Positions 16,549-24,358 of a stretch of DNA of 44,820 nt are shown here, one piece after another; position 1 is the stretch's first letter; the number at the start of each line of letters is the position of its first letter. Location: assembly GCA_025361425.1 (NCBI GenBank), contig JANYAH010000082.1, positions 1-44,820 of the forward strand, given 5' to 3'. The translations under genes were made by a program, and so were the position numbers. This DNA comes from Candidatus Solibacter sp. GTDB taxonomy: Bacteria; Acidobacteriota; Terriglobia; Bryobacterales; Bryobacteraceae. The notes beneath the pieces were generated by a model, which was given only the letters and a program-made list of their open reading frames with translations, did no database searches and was not told the DNA's origin.

Positions 16549-16884
16549 TTAGGTCAAAGTCAGAGCGCGGAACATAGCGATGCGCCGCTGCCGCAATGGA
16601 TCGTTGACGACCTTGCTGGCATTGTCGATGACCATTGTGGCGCGATCCTTCGCGGTGAATACGGGCCAGTGCGGGAGTTTCGGGGTATTGGGATCACCCG
16701 TCCGCGCGAAGCGATCCAGGCGTCGCTGACTTTATCGGCGAGGGACATCGCTTCAGGGTTTCCACCCGTCAGCTTGGCGGATATCTGGACGTTGTCGAAA
16801 GCGAAGAGGATCTCCATGTTATGCGGCGATCTCAATTAACTCGGCCGCTTGGTCACCGAGTATCTCCTTTACCCGCGCTCGCAT
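16549..16884 (-). pseudogene. Carboxylesterase type B C-terminus, frameshifted and internally deleted
   Basis: Read on the minus strand, 16884-16819 gives RVKEILGDQAAELIEIAA and a stop, like the region upstream of the last third of para-nitrobenzyl-esterase-type proteins. Then 16817-16549 gives MEILFAFDNVQ, TGGNPEAMSLADKVSDAWIA, and after a one-base loss near 16727 the frame continues FARTGDPNTPKLPHWPVFTA, KDRATMVIDNASKVVNDP and a natural end at TAA 16549-16551. These are standard blocks of the esterase C-terminus. The segment between the first and second block, which should carry the catalytic histidine region, is missing. A dead remnant. Confidence 0.75.
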
Positions 16885-16886
16885 CC

Positions 16887-17021
16887 CATCCGTACGCCGA
16901 CCTGATCGTCGTCTCCGGAAACCCGCTGGTTGATATCGCCGAACTATTGCTAAATGCTGGCCCTTGGGCGAAGCCCGGTTGTCATCGCATCCAGCGTACC
17001 TACATATACTCGGGAATCTGA
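16887..17021 (+). pseudogene. Amidohydrolase C-terminal remnant
   Basis: The plus strand from 16893 reads YADLIVVSGNPLVDIAELL, the signature of the C-terminal end of imidazolonepropionase-like amidohydrolases (usually GKxADLIVVDGNPLxDI). No upstream catalytic part exists; it abuts the esterase remnant directly, and the frame runs on without similarity to a stop at 17019-17021, overlapping the end of argS. It is interpreted as a leftover of a deletion. Confidence 0.65.
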
Positions 17022-18928
17022 ATCCCCAGAATCGATCCGGTGCGCTCCAGTTGAGCCCGGAAGAAATCTGTCATCCATAGCAGGAAGACCTTCCTTTCCC
17101 GATCCGGTTCGTGGATGATCGAGTACTTCTGGTAGAAATTGCTATACGCCTGCGCCAGTTGGAAGGCGTACCGCGCCACGTGTGCCGGCTCGCCCGAATG
17201 CACCGCGCTCTCCACCGCCGAATCCACCTTCGAAGCCGCCAGCAGCATCTGCCAGAAATCCTCGCTCTTGAGCTGGCGCGCCATCGCCGCGCTATCGAGT
17301 TCCTTGCCGAAGTCGGGAAGCTGCTCGCCGCGCTCCTCCAGCTTGCGCAGAATGTTGCGCGCGCGCACCGCCGAGTATTGCACGTACGGACCCGTCTCGC
17401 CCTCGAAGCTCAACGCTTCCTGCAAGTCGAAGGCGATCACCGTATTGCGCGTGAACTTCAACAGGAAATAGCGCAAGGCCGCGATCGCGATCTGCGTGGC
17501 CACGCGCAGATTCTTCTCCGCCGCGTCGTCGGGGTGCCGCGAACTCACCTCTTCCAGCGCTTTGGCGATCAGGCTGTCCATCAGGTCGTCAGCCTTCACG
17601 CCCAGCCCCTTGCGGCCCGATACTTCCACGTACGGACGCTTGCGGTCTTCCTCCGACAGCGAGATGCCCAGGTCCGCGCAGCAGCGCGGCGAAAGCGCCA
17701 CCATCTCGTAATTGAAGTGGATCGATTGGTCCGCCTGCTCGTTGTATCCCAGCGCGCGCAGTCCCGCCACCACAACGTCCTGCAAGTACGATTGCCGCGC
17801 GTCGATCACGTTGAACACGCGCGTGCCGTGCCCGAATTGCTGCCCTGTGGCGGTCGGCTCATCGGTGGTCACCCAGAGTACCCGGCCGTCCGCATACGTC
17901 TGCAACGGACGATAGTAGAAATCCTTGCCCAGTAACCCGAATTTCCAGAGCTGGTATGCGATGTCCTTACCCACATAGGTCACCGTGCCATCGGAGCGCA
18001 CAATCACCTTGCCCTCTTCGGAAAGCCCCGGCATCACCCAGCAGCCCGAGTTCTTGCCCTCGGTCTCGGAATAAATCGCCTTGCGCTCCTTCAGCAATTC
18101 GAACGCCGAGGCCCAGAACTTCAGGTGCAGAATCTCGCTTTCGCGGGGCAGTACGTCGTACTCCACGTCCAGCCGGAGCATCGTCTTCAAATGCGCCTTG
18201 ACCACGGCATCCGCCACCAGGTGCGCCAGAGCGGCGACTTCGCCAACCCCGGCTTCGATGGCGTGCAGCGTGGCGCTGCGCCACGGCAGAGATTCGGGAT
18301 GGTCCTTGTAGTAACTCGACGTGTGCGCGTAAAGATCCCAGCAGTAATAATCGAAGCGCACCGCCGGGTCGGCCAGCAGCGCCTGGACATCCGCGAGGCT
18401 TTTCTTTTCCAGGTAGTGGAAGCCCACCACCACGTCCGCTACCTGCACGCCAGTATTATCGATATAGTTCTGCACTTCGACGCGCTGGCCCCCGGCCCGC
18501 ATCATGCGCACGAACGTGTCGCCCAGCGTCGCGTTGCGCAGGTGACCGATGTGCGCCGCCTTATTAGGATTGATGTTGGTGTGCTCGACGATGATCTTCT
18601 CGGCCGAGCCCCCCGCCGCCGGGCTCTCACCGCGCATTAGGTCCGCGGCATAGGCGCCACGGTCCAAACGGATGTTGATGTACCCGTTGCCGGCCACTTC
18701 CAACGCCGCGACGCCGGGGATCGGGCCGATCTCCGCCGCCAGTTCCCCCGCGATCTTCCTGGGCGCCTGCCGCAACTGCTTCGCCAGTTGGAACGCCGCG
18801 GGCACGGCCATCTCGCCGAAATCGCTCTGCCTCGGCTGCTCGATCGCTACCTCCAGATCGATGCCGTAGCGAACCTGTATGTGCGCGTGGAAGGCGCTCG
18901 AAATCTGCTTTTCAATGGAATGAAACAC
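17000..18928 (-). CDS. argS: Arginine-tRNA ligase
   Basis: 642 residues; attaches arginine to tRNA-Arg in the cytoplasm. The N-terminal Arg-S additional domain (about 1-90, including QSDFGEMAVPAAFQLAK) is followed by the class I core with NPNKAAHIGHLRN (HIGH at 126-129) and a degenerate KMSKS region near GRKGLGVKADDL. The C-terminus is a DALR-type anticodon-binding domain (GPYVQYSAVRARNIL onward), ending PEYM. The start is GTG 18928; the -10-like TATACT lies only 11 nt upstream (18945-18940). Confidence 0.97.
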   Translation of the reverse strand: MFHSIEKQISSAFHAHIQVRYGIDLEVAIEQPRQSDFGEMAVPAAFQLAKQLRQAPRKIAGELAAEIGPIPGVAALEVAGNGYINIRLDRGAYAADLMRGESPAAGGSAEKIIVEHTNINPNKAAHIGHLRNATLGDTFVRMMRAGGQRVEVQNYIDNTGVQVADVVVGFHYLEKKSLADVQALLADPAVRFDYYCWDLYAHTSSYYKDHPESLPWRSATLHAIEAGVGEVAALAHLVADAVVKAHLKTMLRLDVEYDVLPRESEILHLKFWASAFELLKERKAIYSETEGKNSGCWVMPGLSEEGKVIVRSDGTVTYVGKDIAYQLWKFGLLGKDFYYRPLQTYADGRVLWVTTDEPTATGQQFGHGTRVFNVIDARQSYLQDVVVAGLRALGYNEQADQSIHFNYEMVALSPRCCADLGISLSEEDRKRPYVEVSGRKGLGVKADDLMDSLIAKALEEVSSRHPDDAAEKNLRVATQIAIAALRYFLLKFTRNTVIAFDLQEALSFEGETGPYVQYSAVRARNILRKLEERGEQLPDFGKELDSAAMARQLKSEDFWQMLLAASKVDSAVESAVHSGEPAHVARYAFQLAQAYSNFYQKYSIIHEPDRERKVFLLWMTDFFRAQLERTGSILGIQIPEYM

Positions 18929-18957
18929 GGGAAACTACGAGTATAACGTAGCCACCG

Positions 18958-19191
18958 TCAGATCTCGTATTCCGGAGCTTTCGTGCTGCGTCCGAAATTG
19001 ACGTGATTCCAGATGCGCTCATGAGCGAAATACACGCCGGTCTTGAGCACCATATCCACCGCGCCCGCCCCGAGGGAGAGCGAAGCTTTCCCCGTAAGTA
19101 GGTAAAAAATCAGCACGGTGGTCGCCGACCCGAGAATTCGGTAGCTCACCGCTTTGGCAATACTCCGGGAATGGCTTTCTTTGTGGCCCAC
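18958..19191 (-). CDS. DUF2061 small membrane protein
   Basis: 77 residues, matching DUF2061: KAVSYRILGSATTVLIFYLL, then a second hydrophobic stretch and the conserved KTGVYFAHERIWNHVNFG. Two membrane helices are likely (about 15-33 and 41-58). Function unknown; members are sometimes found near sulfur or tRNA genes. The start is GTG 19191. A TACAAT box lies nine bases upstream (19206-19201), so the mRNA may have almost no leader. Confidence 0.88.
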   Translation of the reverse strand: MGHKESHSRSIAKAVSYRILGSATTVLIFYLLTGKASLSLGAGAVDMVLKTGVYFAHERIWNHVNFGRSTKAPEYEI

Positions 19192-19269
19192 CGTTTTCTG
19201 ATTGTACTATACTCGATGGAGATTACAGTGATCGTCGGATTCACCAACTCCAGGTGCGGTGCCCGGTCC

Positions 19270-20421
19270 CTACCCGCAATAATCCGCCGCCGCTTCCGCC
19301 AGAATTTCCGCCAGTTTCACCACCGATTCCACGTCCACCCATTCCACGTCCGAATGCGCCCCCGCTCCGGCGGCTCCGCACACCACCGTCTCCACGCCCG
19401 CCGCCTGCAAAAGCGCCGCGTCCATCCACGGGCTATCGCCGATGTGGATCGCCGGGCAACCCCGCACTCTGGCCGCGGCCCCGTCCACCGCCTTCACAAT
19501 GCGCGCACTCGCCGGCACCTCGAACGGGTTGCGCACGAAGAATGGCCGCACCGTCGCGTGGAAATCCGCATCCTGAGCGGCTAGCCGATCTACGATTGCC
19601 TGAATCTCCGCGGTCGCTTGCGCCTCGGTTTCCCCCGGCACCGTGCGGCGCTCAATCTGCACCGTGCTCGACGCGGCGTACGTGCTCAGGCCGGCGCCGC
19701 CGCTCAGCATGGCGGCGTGCAGCGAGGGCGGCCCCACCAGCGGGTGTGGCGCGCGCGAGCGCAGGTCGCGCTCCAGCTCGCTCAGTTTCGCCAGGAAGTG
19801 GCCCATCTTCATGTTGGCGTCGATGCCCAGTTCGAACTTGCTGCCGTGGGCCGCGCGCCCGGCCGTCTCCACCTGGATCCACAGGTAGCCCTTGTGCGCC
19901 AGGCAGATTTCCAGCCCCGTCGGTTCGGTCACAATCGCGCCATCCACCTTGACGCGCGCGAGCATGTCTCTCGTGCCCAAGCTGCCATACTCCTCGTCCG
20001 CCACCGCCGCCACCAGCACGTCGCCGCGCAGATGTGTGCCCGAATCCTTCAGCGCCTTGGCGGCTGCCATGCACGCCGCCAGTGAGCCTTTCATATCGTA
20101 GGCGCCGCGTCCGTACAGCTTGCCGTCGCGAGTCGCGCCGCTGAACGGTTCTTCCATGCCGGCTACGTCCACCGTGTCGCAGTGCCCGTGGAGCATCAGG
20201 CTGCGCCCGCCCCCCGCGCCCGCCAGGCGTCCCAGCACGCTCGTCCGCCCCGGTGCCGGTTCCAGCGTCTCCACCGTCAGGCCGCAGCCGCGAAGCGACT
20301 CGGCGATGAACGTGGCGATCTCTTTTTCTCCCGGCGCGCCGGGTGCCAGCGTGGGGTTGATCGAATTGATCCGGACCAGGCGGGCCAAAGTTTCGAGTGT
20401 GTACTTGCGGTCAATCTGCAT
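19270..20421 (-). CDS. M20-family metallopeptidase/deacylase (ArgE/DapE-like)
   Basis: 383 residues from ATG 20421; longer frames upstream overlap the GH95 gene and are rejected. The two-zinc site is visible: LHGHCDTVD (H80, D82), the bridging D109 in RGAYDMKG, the general base pair E143/E144 in ADEEYGS, a ligand in VTEPTGLE (about 166) and the final histidine in GAGAHSDVEW. The dimerisation domain sits at about 185-295. It has no signal peptide. M20 enzymes hydrolyse amide bonds of N-acyl amino acids or small peptides; the exact substrate cannot be told. It begins 5 nt after the GH95 stop, an operon pair. Confidence 0.92.
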   Translation of the reverse strand: MQIDRKYTLETLARLVRINSINPTLAPGAPGEKEIATFIAESLRGCGLTVETLEPAPGRTSVLGRLAGAGGGRSLMLHGHCDTVDVAGMEEPFSGATRDGKLYGRGAYDMKGSLAACMAAAKALKDSGTHLRGDVLVAAVADEEYGSLGTRDMLARVKVDGAIVTEPTGLEICLAHKGYLWIQVETAGRAAHGSKFELGIDANMKMGHFLAKLSELERDLRSRAPHPLVGPPSLHAAMLSGGAGLSTYAASSTVQIERRTVPGETEAQATAEIQAIVDRLAAQDADFHATVRPFFVRNPFEVPASARIVKAVDGAAARVRGCPAIHIGDSPWMDAALLQAAGVETVVCGAAGAGAHSDVEWVDVESVVKLAEILAEAAADYCG

Positions 20422-20426
20422 GGCGG

Positions 20427-22640
20427 TTAGAGTCCGGGTTGGAAGGCGGATTTGGCCTGCGAAAGCGCCTGCCCCACTAACTTCACCGCTCGCCCCGCCG
20501 GCAACGTCACCGTCTGCGTGCGTCCGCTGAAACGTACCGTGGCCTTGGTCGCCACCGGAGATCGCAGCGTGGCCAAAGTCAGTTTTCCGCCTTTCCACGC
20601 CATGTCCACCGTCACGTTGCCGCGCGCTTTGAGGCCCGTGACCGCTCCCTCCGCCCACGCCTGGGGCAGCGCCGGCAGTAGATGGATTTCCCCGGCCTGC
20701 GATTGCAGCAGCATCTCCGCCATCCCCGCCGTCGCGCCGAAGTTCCCGTCGATCTGGAACGGCGGGTGCGTATCGAACAGGTTGGAATACACCCCGCCTC
20801 CCTTGCCGTAATCTGTCTTATTCCCCTTGCCCGTGATGTGCAGCAGGTTGCGCAGCAACCGGTGGGCGTGATCGCCGTCCAGCAGCCGCGCCCAGAAATT
20901 GATGCGCCATGCCATGGCCCATCCCGTGGACCGATCGCCCCGCGCGCTCAGCGAAATCTTCGCCGCGCTGGCCAGTTCCGGCGTGGCCACCGGTGAAATC
21001 TGGCGCCCCGGGTGCAATGCGAACAGGTGTGATACGTGGCGGTGCTCGTCGCGAATATCGTCGCGGTCTTCCGGCCACTCCTGTACTTGTCCCCACGCCC
21101 CGATTTTCGGCTTCAACAGCTTCTCCCGCATTTGCGCCACCTTCTGCCGGTACTCGGTATCCACGCCCAGCGCGGTGGCAGCCTCCATGTAATTCGTGAA
21201 AAGATCCCAGACAATTTCCTGGTCGTACGTCACGCCCGGTTCCTCGGGGCCGTGCTCCGGGCTCCAGCCGTCCGGTGTCACCAACGCTCCATCGGCGCGC
21301 GCCACCAGGTGGTCCTCCCAGAATTGAGTTACTTCCTTGAGCACCGGGTAGGCCGTCTTTCGCAGGAACTCCAGATCCCGCGTGAACGCGTAATGCTCCC
21401 AGTAATGCTGCGCGTACCACGCGGATCCGGGAGGATTCCACTTGAAACTCCCCGCGCCGAAAATGTTGTTTTCGGTCTGCACCGTCCAGCCACGCACATT
21501 GGGATAGTGCTGCCGCGTCGCCTCGCCGCGCACGCCGCGCAGGCTGTTCACGTAATCGAAAAACGGAATCGCGCATTCCGGAAGATTCGTCGGCTCCGCT
21601 GGCCAGTAGTTCATTTGAATATTGATGTTGGAGTGATAATCGCTCCGCCACGGGGGGTTGTTGGAGTTATTCCACAGGCCTTGCAGGTTGGCCGGCAGGC
21701 TGCCCGGCCGCGAGGAGGAGATCAGCAGGTAACGGCCGAACTGAAAGAAGAGCGCCTCCAACTCCTCGTCCGCCGCGCCATCGCCATAGCGCACCAGGCG
21801 CTCGTCGGTGGGAAGATCGAGCGCTGTGCTCCCCAGGTTGAGCGACACGCGCCGGAAGAGTGACTGGTAGTCGGCGATATGCGCCGCGCGCAGTGCGGCG
21901 TAGGGCTTCGCCGCCGCTGCCTTCAGTTGCGCTTCGATGCGTTCCTGCGGCGCGCCGCCGCGCCACCCGCGCGCGCGGTCCGCTACATAATTGGTGCCCG
22001 CCGCCACCACGATGGTCAGCGCATCCGCGTTGTCAATCCGCAGCACGCCGTCGGCGGAGGCCGTAACGCGCCCTCCGGTGTTGACTACCTGTACCGCGGT
22101 CTCATATTGCAACCCGTTGGCCAGCGTGCCGCTCGTCATCAGGCGATTGCCGCTCGCCGTTGTCCGCGCCGCGTGAGCGTCGTTCAGCTTCAGTGTGCCA
22201 GTGTAGGCGCCGGACTTGTCCGCGGCGAATCGGCACACCAGCACCTGTTGCGGCGCGCTGGCGAAATACTCGCGGGCATACGCAATTCCATCCGCCGTGT
22301 ATTGAATGCTGTGGATCGCGCGATCGATATCCAGGCGCCGCCGATAACTCTGCGGTGCTCCTTGCGTCAGGTCGAACAACAGGTCCGCCAGGTTCTGATA
22401 GCTCCCCGTGTCCTTCTCGTCCCCGCTCCAGAGCGAGATTTCGTTGAGTTGCAGGTGCTCCTGGCGTGCGTCGCCGAAGATCATGGCGCCCAGCCGTCCA
22501 TTGCCGATCGGCAGTGCCTGGCTCTGCCAGTCTTCGGCCGGCTGATTGTAGTGAAGGGCAAGCCGTTGACCTGATGCGACCGCGGCCAGGGCAAGTGCGG
22601 TGAGAAATGCGCGGACGATAACTTTCATGGTCTTTTCCAT
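20427..22640 (-). CDS. Exported GH95-family glycosidase (alpha-L-fucosidase-like)
   Basis: 737 residues with a Sec signal peptide (to about ASGQ, residue 24). The GH95 start block LPIGNGRLGAMIFGD is followed by the (alpha/alpha)6 barrel: DYHSNINIQMNYWPAE near 335-350 carries the paired asparagines, SPEHGPEEPGVTYDQEI near 460-475 the acidic catalytic region, and FQIDGNFGATAGMAE near 620-635 the second aspartate. GH95 enzymes remove alpha-L-fucose or alpha-L-galactose with inversion. AAGG lies about 8 nt before ATG 22640. The gene is followed by the M20 gene and faces the small basic protein at 22812 across a perfect inverted repeat. Confidence 0.93.
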   Translation of the reverse strand: MEKTMKVIVRAFLTALALAAVASGQRLALHYNQPAEDWQSQALPIGNGRLGAMIFGDARQEHLQLNEISLWSGDEKDTGSYQNLADLLFDLTQGAPQSYRRRLDIDRAIHSIQYTADGIAYAREYFASAPQQVLVCRFAADKSGAYTGTLKLNDAHAARTTASGNRLMTSGTLANGLQYETAVQVVNTGGRVTASADGVLRIDNADALTIVVAAGTNYVADRARGWRGGAPQERIEAQLKAAAAKPYAALRAAHIADYQSLFRRVSLNLGSTALDLPTDERLVRYGDGAADEELEALFFQFGRYLLISSSRPGSLPANLQGLWNNSNNPPWRSDYHSNINIQMNYWPAEPTNLPECAIPFFDYVNSLRGVRGEATRQHYPNVRGWTVQTENNIFGAGSFKWNPPGSAWYAQHYWEHYAFTRDLEFLRKTAYPVLKEVTQFWEDHLVARADGALVTPDGWSPEHGPEEPGVTYDQEIVWDLFTNYMEAATALGVDTEYRQKVAQMREKLLKPKIGAWGQVQEWPEDRDDIRDEHRHVSHLFALHPGRQISPVATPELASAAKISLSARGDRSTGWAMAWRINFWARLLDGDHAHRLLRNLLHITGKGNKTDYGKGGGVYSNLFDTHPPFQIDGNFGATAGMAEMLLQSQAGEIHLLPALPQAWAEGAVTGLKARGNVTVDMAWKGGKLTLATLRSPVATKATVRFSGRTQTVTLPAGRAVKLVGQALSQAKSAFQPGL

Positions 22641-22723
22641 TGTGCACCTTCGGCACCGCCCCGGCGGGTTCCGAGGCTCCTTCGTGCGATGCCTTGCCCG
22701 CGCGCCAACCTTCTAAAAGAGAA

Positions 22724-22753
22724 TCGGTGCCTTTTTGTGCTTAATGGCACCGA
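22724..22753. promoter_or_regulatory. Perfect 8-bp inverted repeat in a divergent promoter
   Basis: TCGGTGCC (22724-22731) and GGCACCGA (22746-22753) are exact inverted copies separated by 14 nt. It lies between the GH95 gene (minus) and the small basic protein gene (plus). It could be an operator for a dimeric regulator or a hairpin in a leader; the spacing of arm centres (22 bp, two turns) favours an operator. Confidence 0.45.
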
Positions 22754-22811
22754 AACTTTCCCTAAAACCATTAGCGCAAATCTTGCCTGCTTAACTTATA
22801 CTTAGAGTTAT

Positions 22812-23075
22812 ATGTCTATTAGTCTTGATAAATCGACCTTGGAAGCGGCTCTGCTAGGTTACCAGCAGCACCTGCAGCAGATTGAAGCCAAGATGGCGGA
22901 GTTGCGGCGCATGCTGAAACAGACCCCTGCCGCCGCCCCTTTCGCCAAGCGCGCGCCTAAAGCCGCCCCCGCAAAGCAGAAGCATCGGATGAGTGCCGAG
23001 GGAAGAGCGCGCATTGCCGCCGCGCAACGCGCTCGCTGGGCCAAATCCAAGAAAGCCCAGAAGTCGCAAGAGTAG
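22812..23075 (+). CDS. Small basic protein with coiled-coil head and Lys/Arg-rich tail
   Basis: 87 residues. Residues about 8-40 form a heptad-like helix (LGYQQHLQQIEAKMAELRRM), then an Ala/Pro/Lys linker and the C-terminal motif RMSAEGRARIAAAQRARWAK, a short helical block often seen at the end of small acidobacterial proteins and resembling DNA-binding tails. The charge pattern suggests a nucleic-acid-binding oligomer, but the family is uncharacterised to me. No ribosome site is visible; TATACT lies at 22797-22802, nine bases before ATG. Confidence 0.7.
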   Translation: MSISLDKSTLEAALLGYQQHLQQIEAKMAELRRMLKQTPAAAPFAKRAPKAAPAKQKHRMSAEGRARIAAAQRARWAKSKKAQKSQE

Positions 23076-23088
23076 AACCCACCCAGAC

Positions 23089-23874
23089 TTAGCTGCGGGC
23101 CTGCGCGGTGTGAACCCGTCGTCGCCAGAGGCAAGCCGCGCCCAGCACAAACAGGCCCGCCGAGATCCATTGCGACGTGTCGAACGCGCCGCCCATCACG
23201 TTCCCCTGCTCGTGTACCCGGAAGAATTCCACCGTGAACCGCGCCGTCGAGTACAGCATCAGGTACGCCCCGATTATTCCTCCGTCGGCGTGCGGTTTGC
23301 GAATCCGCCAGTAGAGCAATCCGAAGATAATAAACTCCGCGGCGGCTTCGTAGAGCTGCGTCGGATGTATCGCGAGTTGGAGCGGCACTCCCACCAGTTC
23401 GTGCGCCACCGGGTTGGTGAACGTCACCGCCCATGGACGGTGGCACTCCACACCCCAGCAGCAGCCCGCCGAAAAGCATCCCAGGCGCCCGATTCCGTGA
23501 CCCAGCGCGATCGCCGGCGCGAATACGTCGGCCGTCTTCCAGCCCGGTAGCCTGGTCTTCCGCATGTACCAGATCGCCACCGCCAGCGCCGCGATCAGCC
23601 CGCCATAAAACACGCCGCCCGCCTGTAACGAGGAGAGTGAAAAAATCTCACCCGGGTGCTGCGAATAGTAAGGGATATCGATCGCAAACATCATCAGCTT
23701 CGCGCCGCCAATCGCCGCCAGCGCGCAGTAGATGCCCAGGTTGGTGACCGCATCCACATTCAGCCCCGCCTCCCGCCCAAGACGTCCGGCCAGCCACAGC
23801 GCCGTCAGAAACGCCGCCGCCACCAGAACGCCATAGGTGTGCAGGAATGAGAAACCCAGAATTTCAGGATACAT
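23089..23874 (-). CDS. lgt: Prolipoprotein diacylglyceryl transferase
   Basis: 261 residues from ATG 23874, inner-membrane enzyme that adds diacylglycerol from phosphatidylglycerol to the lipobox cysteine of prolipoproteins. About seven membrane spans are visible. The signature region reads GHGIGRLGCFSAGCCWG, a Cys-rich variant of the classical GRIGNFxNGE loop, and HPTQLYEA and ARFTVEFFR are conserved. The start lies 11 nt inside the end of lspA, so Lgt and signal peptidase II, which act one after the other, are made together with IleS from one operon. Confidence 0.95.
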   Translation of the reverse strand: MYPEILGFSFLHTYGVLVAAAFLTALWLAGRLGREAGLNVDAVTNLGIYCALAAIGGAKLMMFAIDIPYYSQHPGEIFSLSSLQAGGVFYGGLIAALAVAIWYMRKTRLPGWKTADVFAPAIALGHGIGRLGCFSAGCCWGVECHRPWAVTFTNPVAHELVGVPLQLAIHPTQLYEAAAEFIIFGLLYWRIRKPHADGGIIGAYLMLYSTARFTVEFFRVHEQGNVMGGAFDTSQWISAGLFVLGAACLWRRRVHTAQARS

Positions 23875-24358
23875 TCGCCGCCTGCCGCTTCGGTCGCAGT
23901 AGATCCACCAGCAGCAGCCCGCTGCCAATCACGATTGCCGAATCCGCCACATTGAACGTGTGCCAGTGATACTCGCGAATGTAGAAGTCCAGAAAATCCG
24001 TCACTCGTCCCCACACCGCGCGATCGAACACATTGCCTGCCGCTCCGCCCAGAATCAGCGTGAGCCCCCAAAACGAAGAGCGGTCCAGCCGCTGCCCGCT
24101 CCACAGCATGACCGCCACAAACACCACCGCCGCCGCCGACAGCACCAGCAGCAGCGTGGTGCGCCATTCGTTGGTGGAATCGTTCATGATGCCGAATGCC
24201 ATCCCGCGATTCTCCGAGTGTACGATGTTGAACAACCCCGGGATTACCCGCACCGTGTCCAGCGCCGAGACGTTGCTCTCCACCACCCACTTGCTCAGGC
24301 GGTCCAGCGCGAACACGCCCGCCGCGATTCCGTAGGCCTTCACTCGCGGGTCAGCCAT
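23864..24358 (-). CDS. lspA: Lipoprotein signal peptidase (signal peptidase II)
   Basis: 164 residues with four membrane helices. The aspartic protease motifs are intact: [21 protein letters not shown] (first catalytic Asp) and [13 protein letters not shown] (second Asp). ATG 24358 is chosen because it precedes the first helix; the longer frame is inside ileS. The start overlaps the ileS end by 8 nt and the end overlaps lgt by 11 nt. It cleaves the signal peptide of lipoproteins after Lgt has lipidated them. Confidence 0.96.
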   Translation of the reverse strand: MADPRVKAYGIAAGVFALDRLSKWVVESNVSALDTVRVIPGLFNIVHSENRGMAFGIMNDSTNEWRTTLLLVLSAAAVVFVAVMLWSGQRLDRSSFWGLTLILGGAAGNVFDRAVWGRVTDFLDFYIREYHWHTFNVADSAIVIGSGLLLVDLLRPKRQAANVS

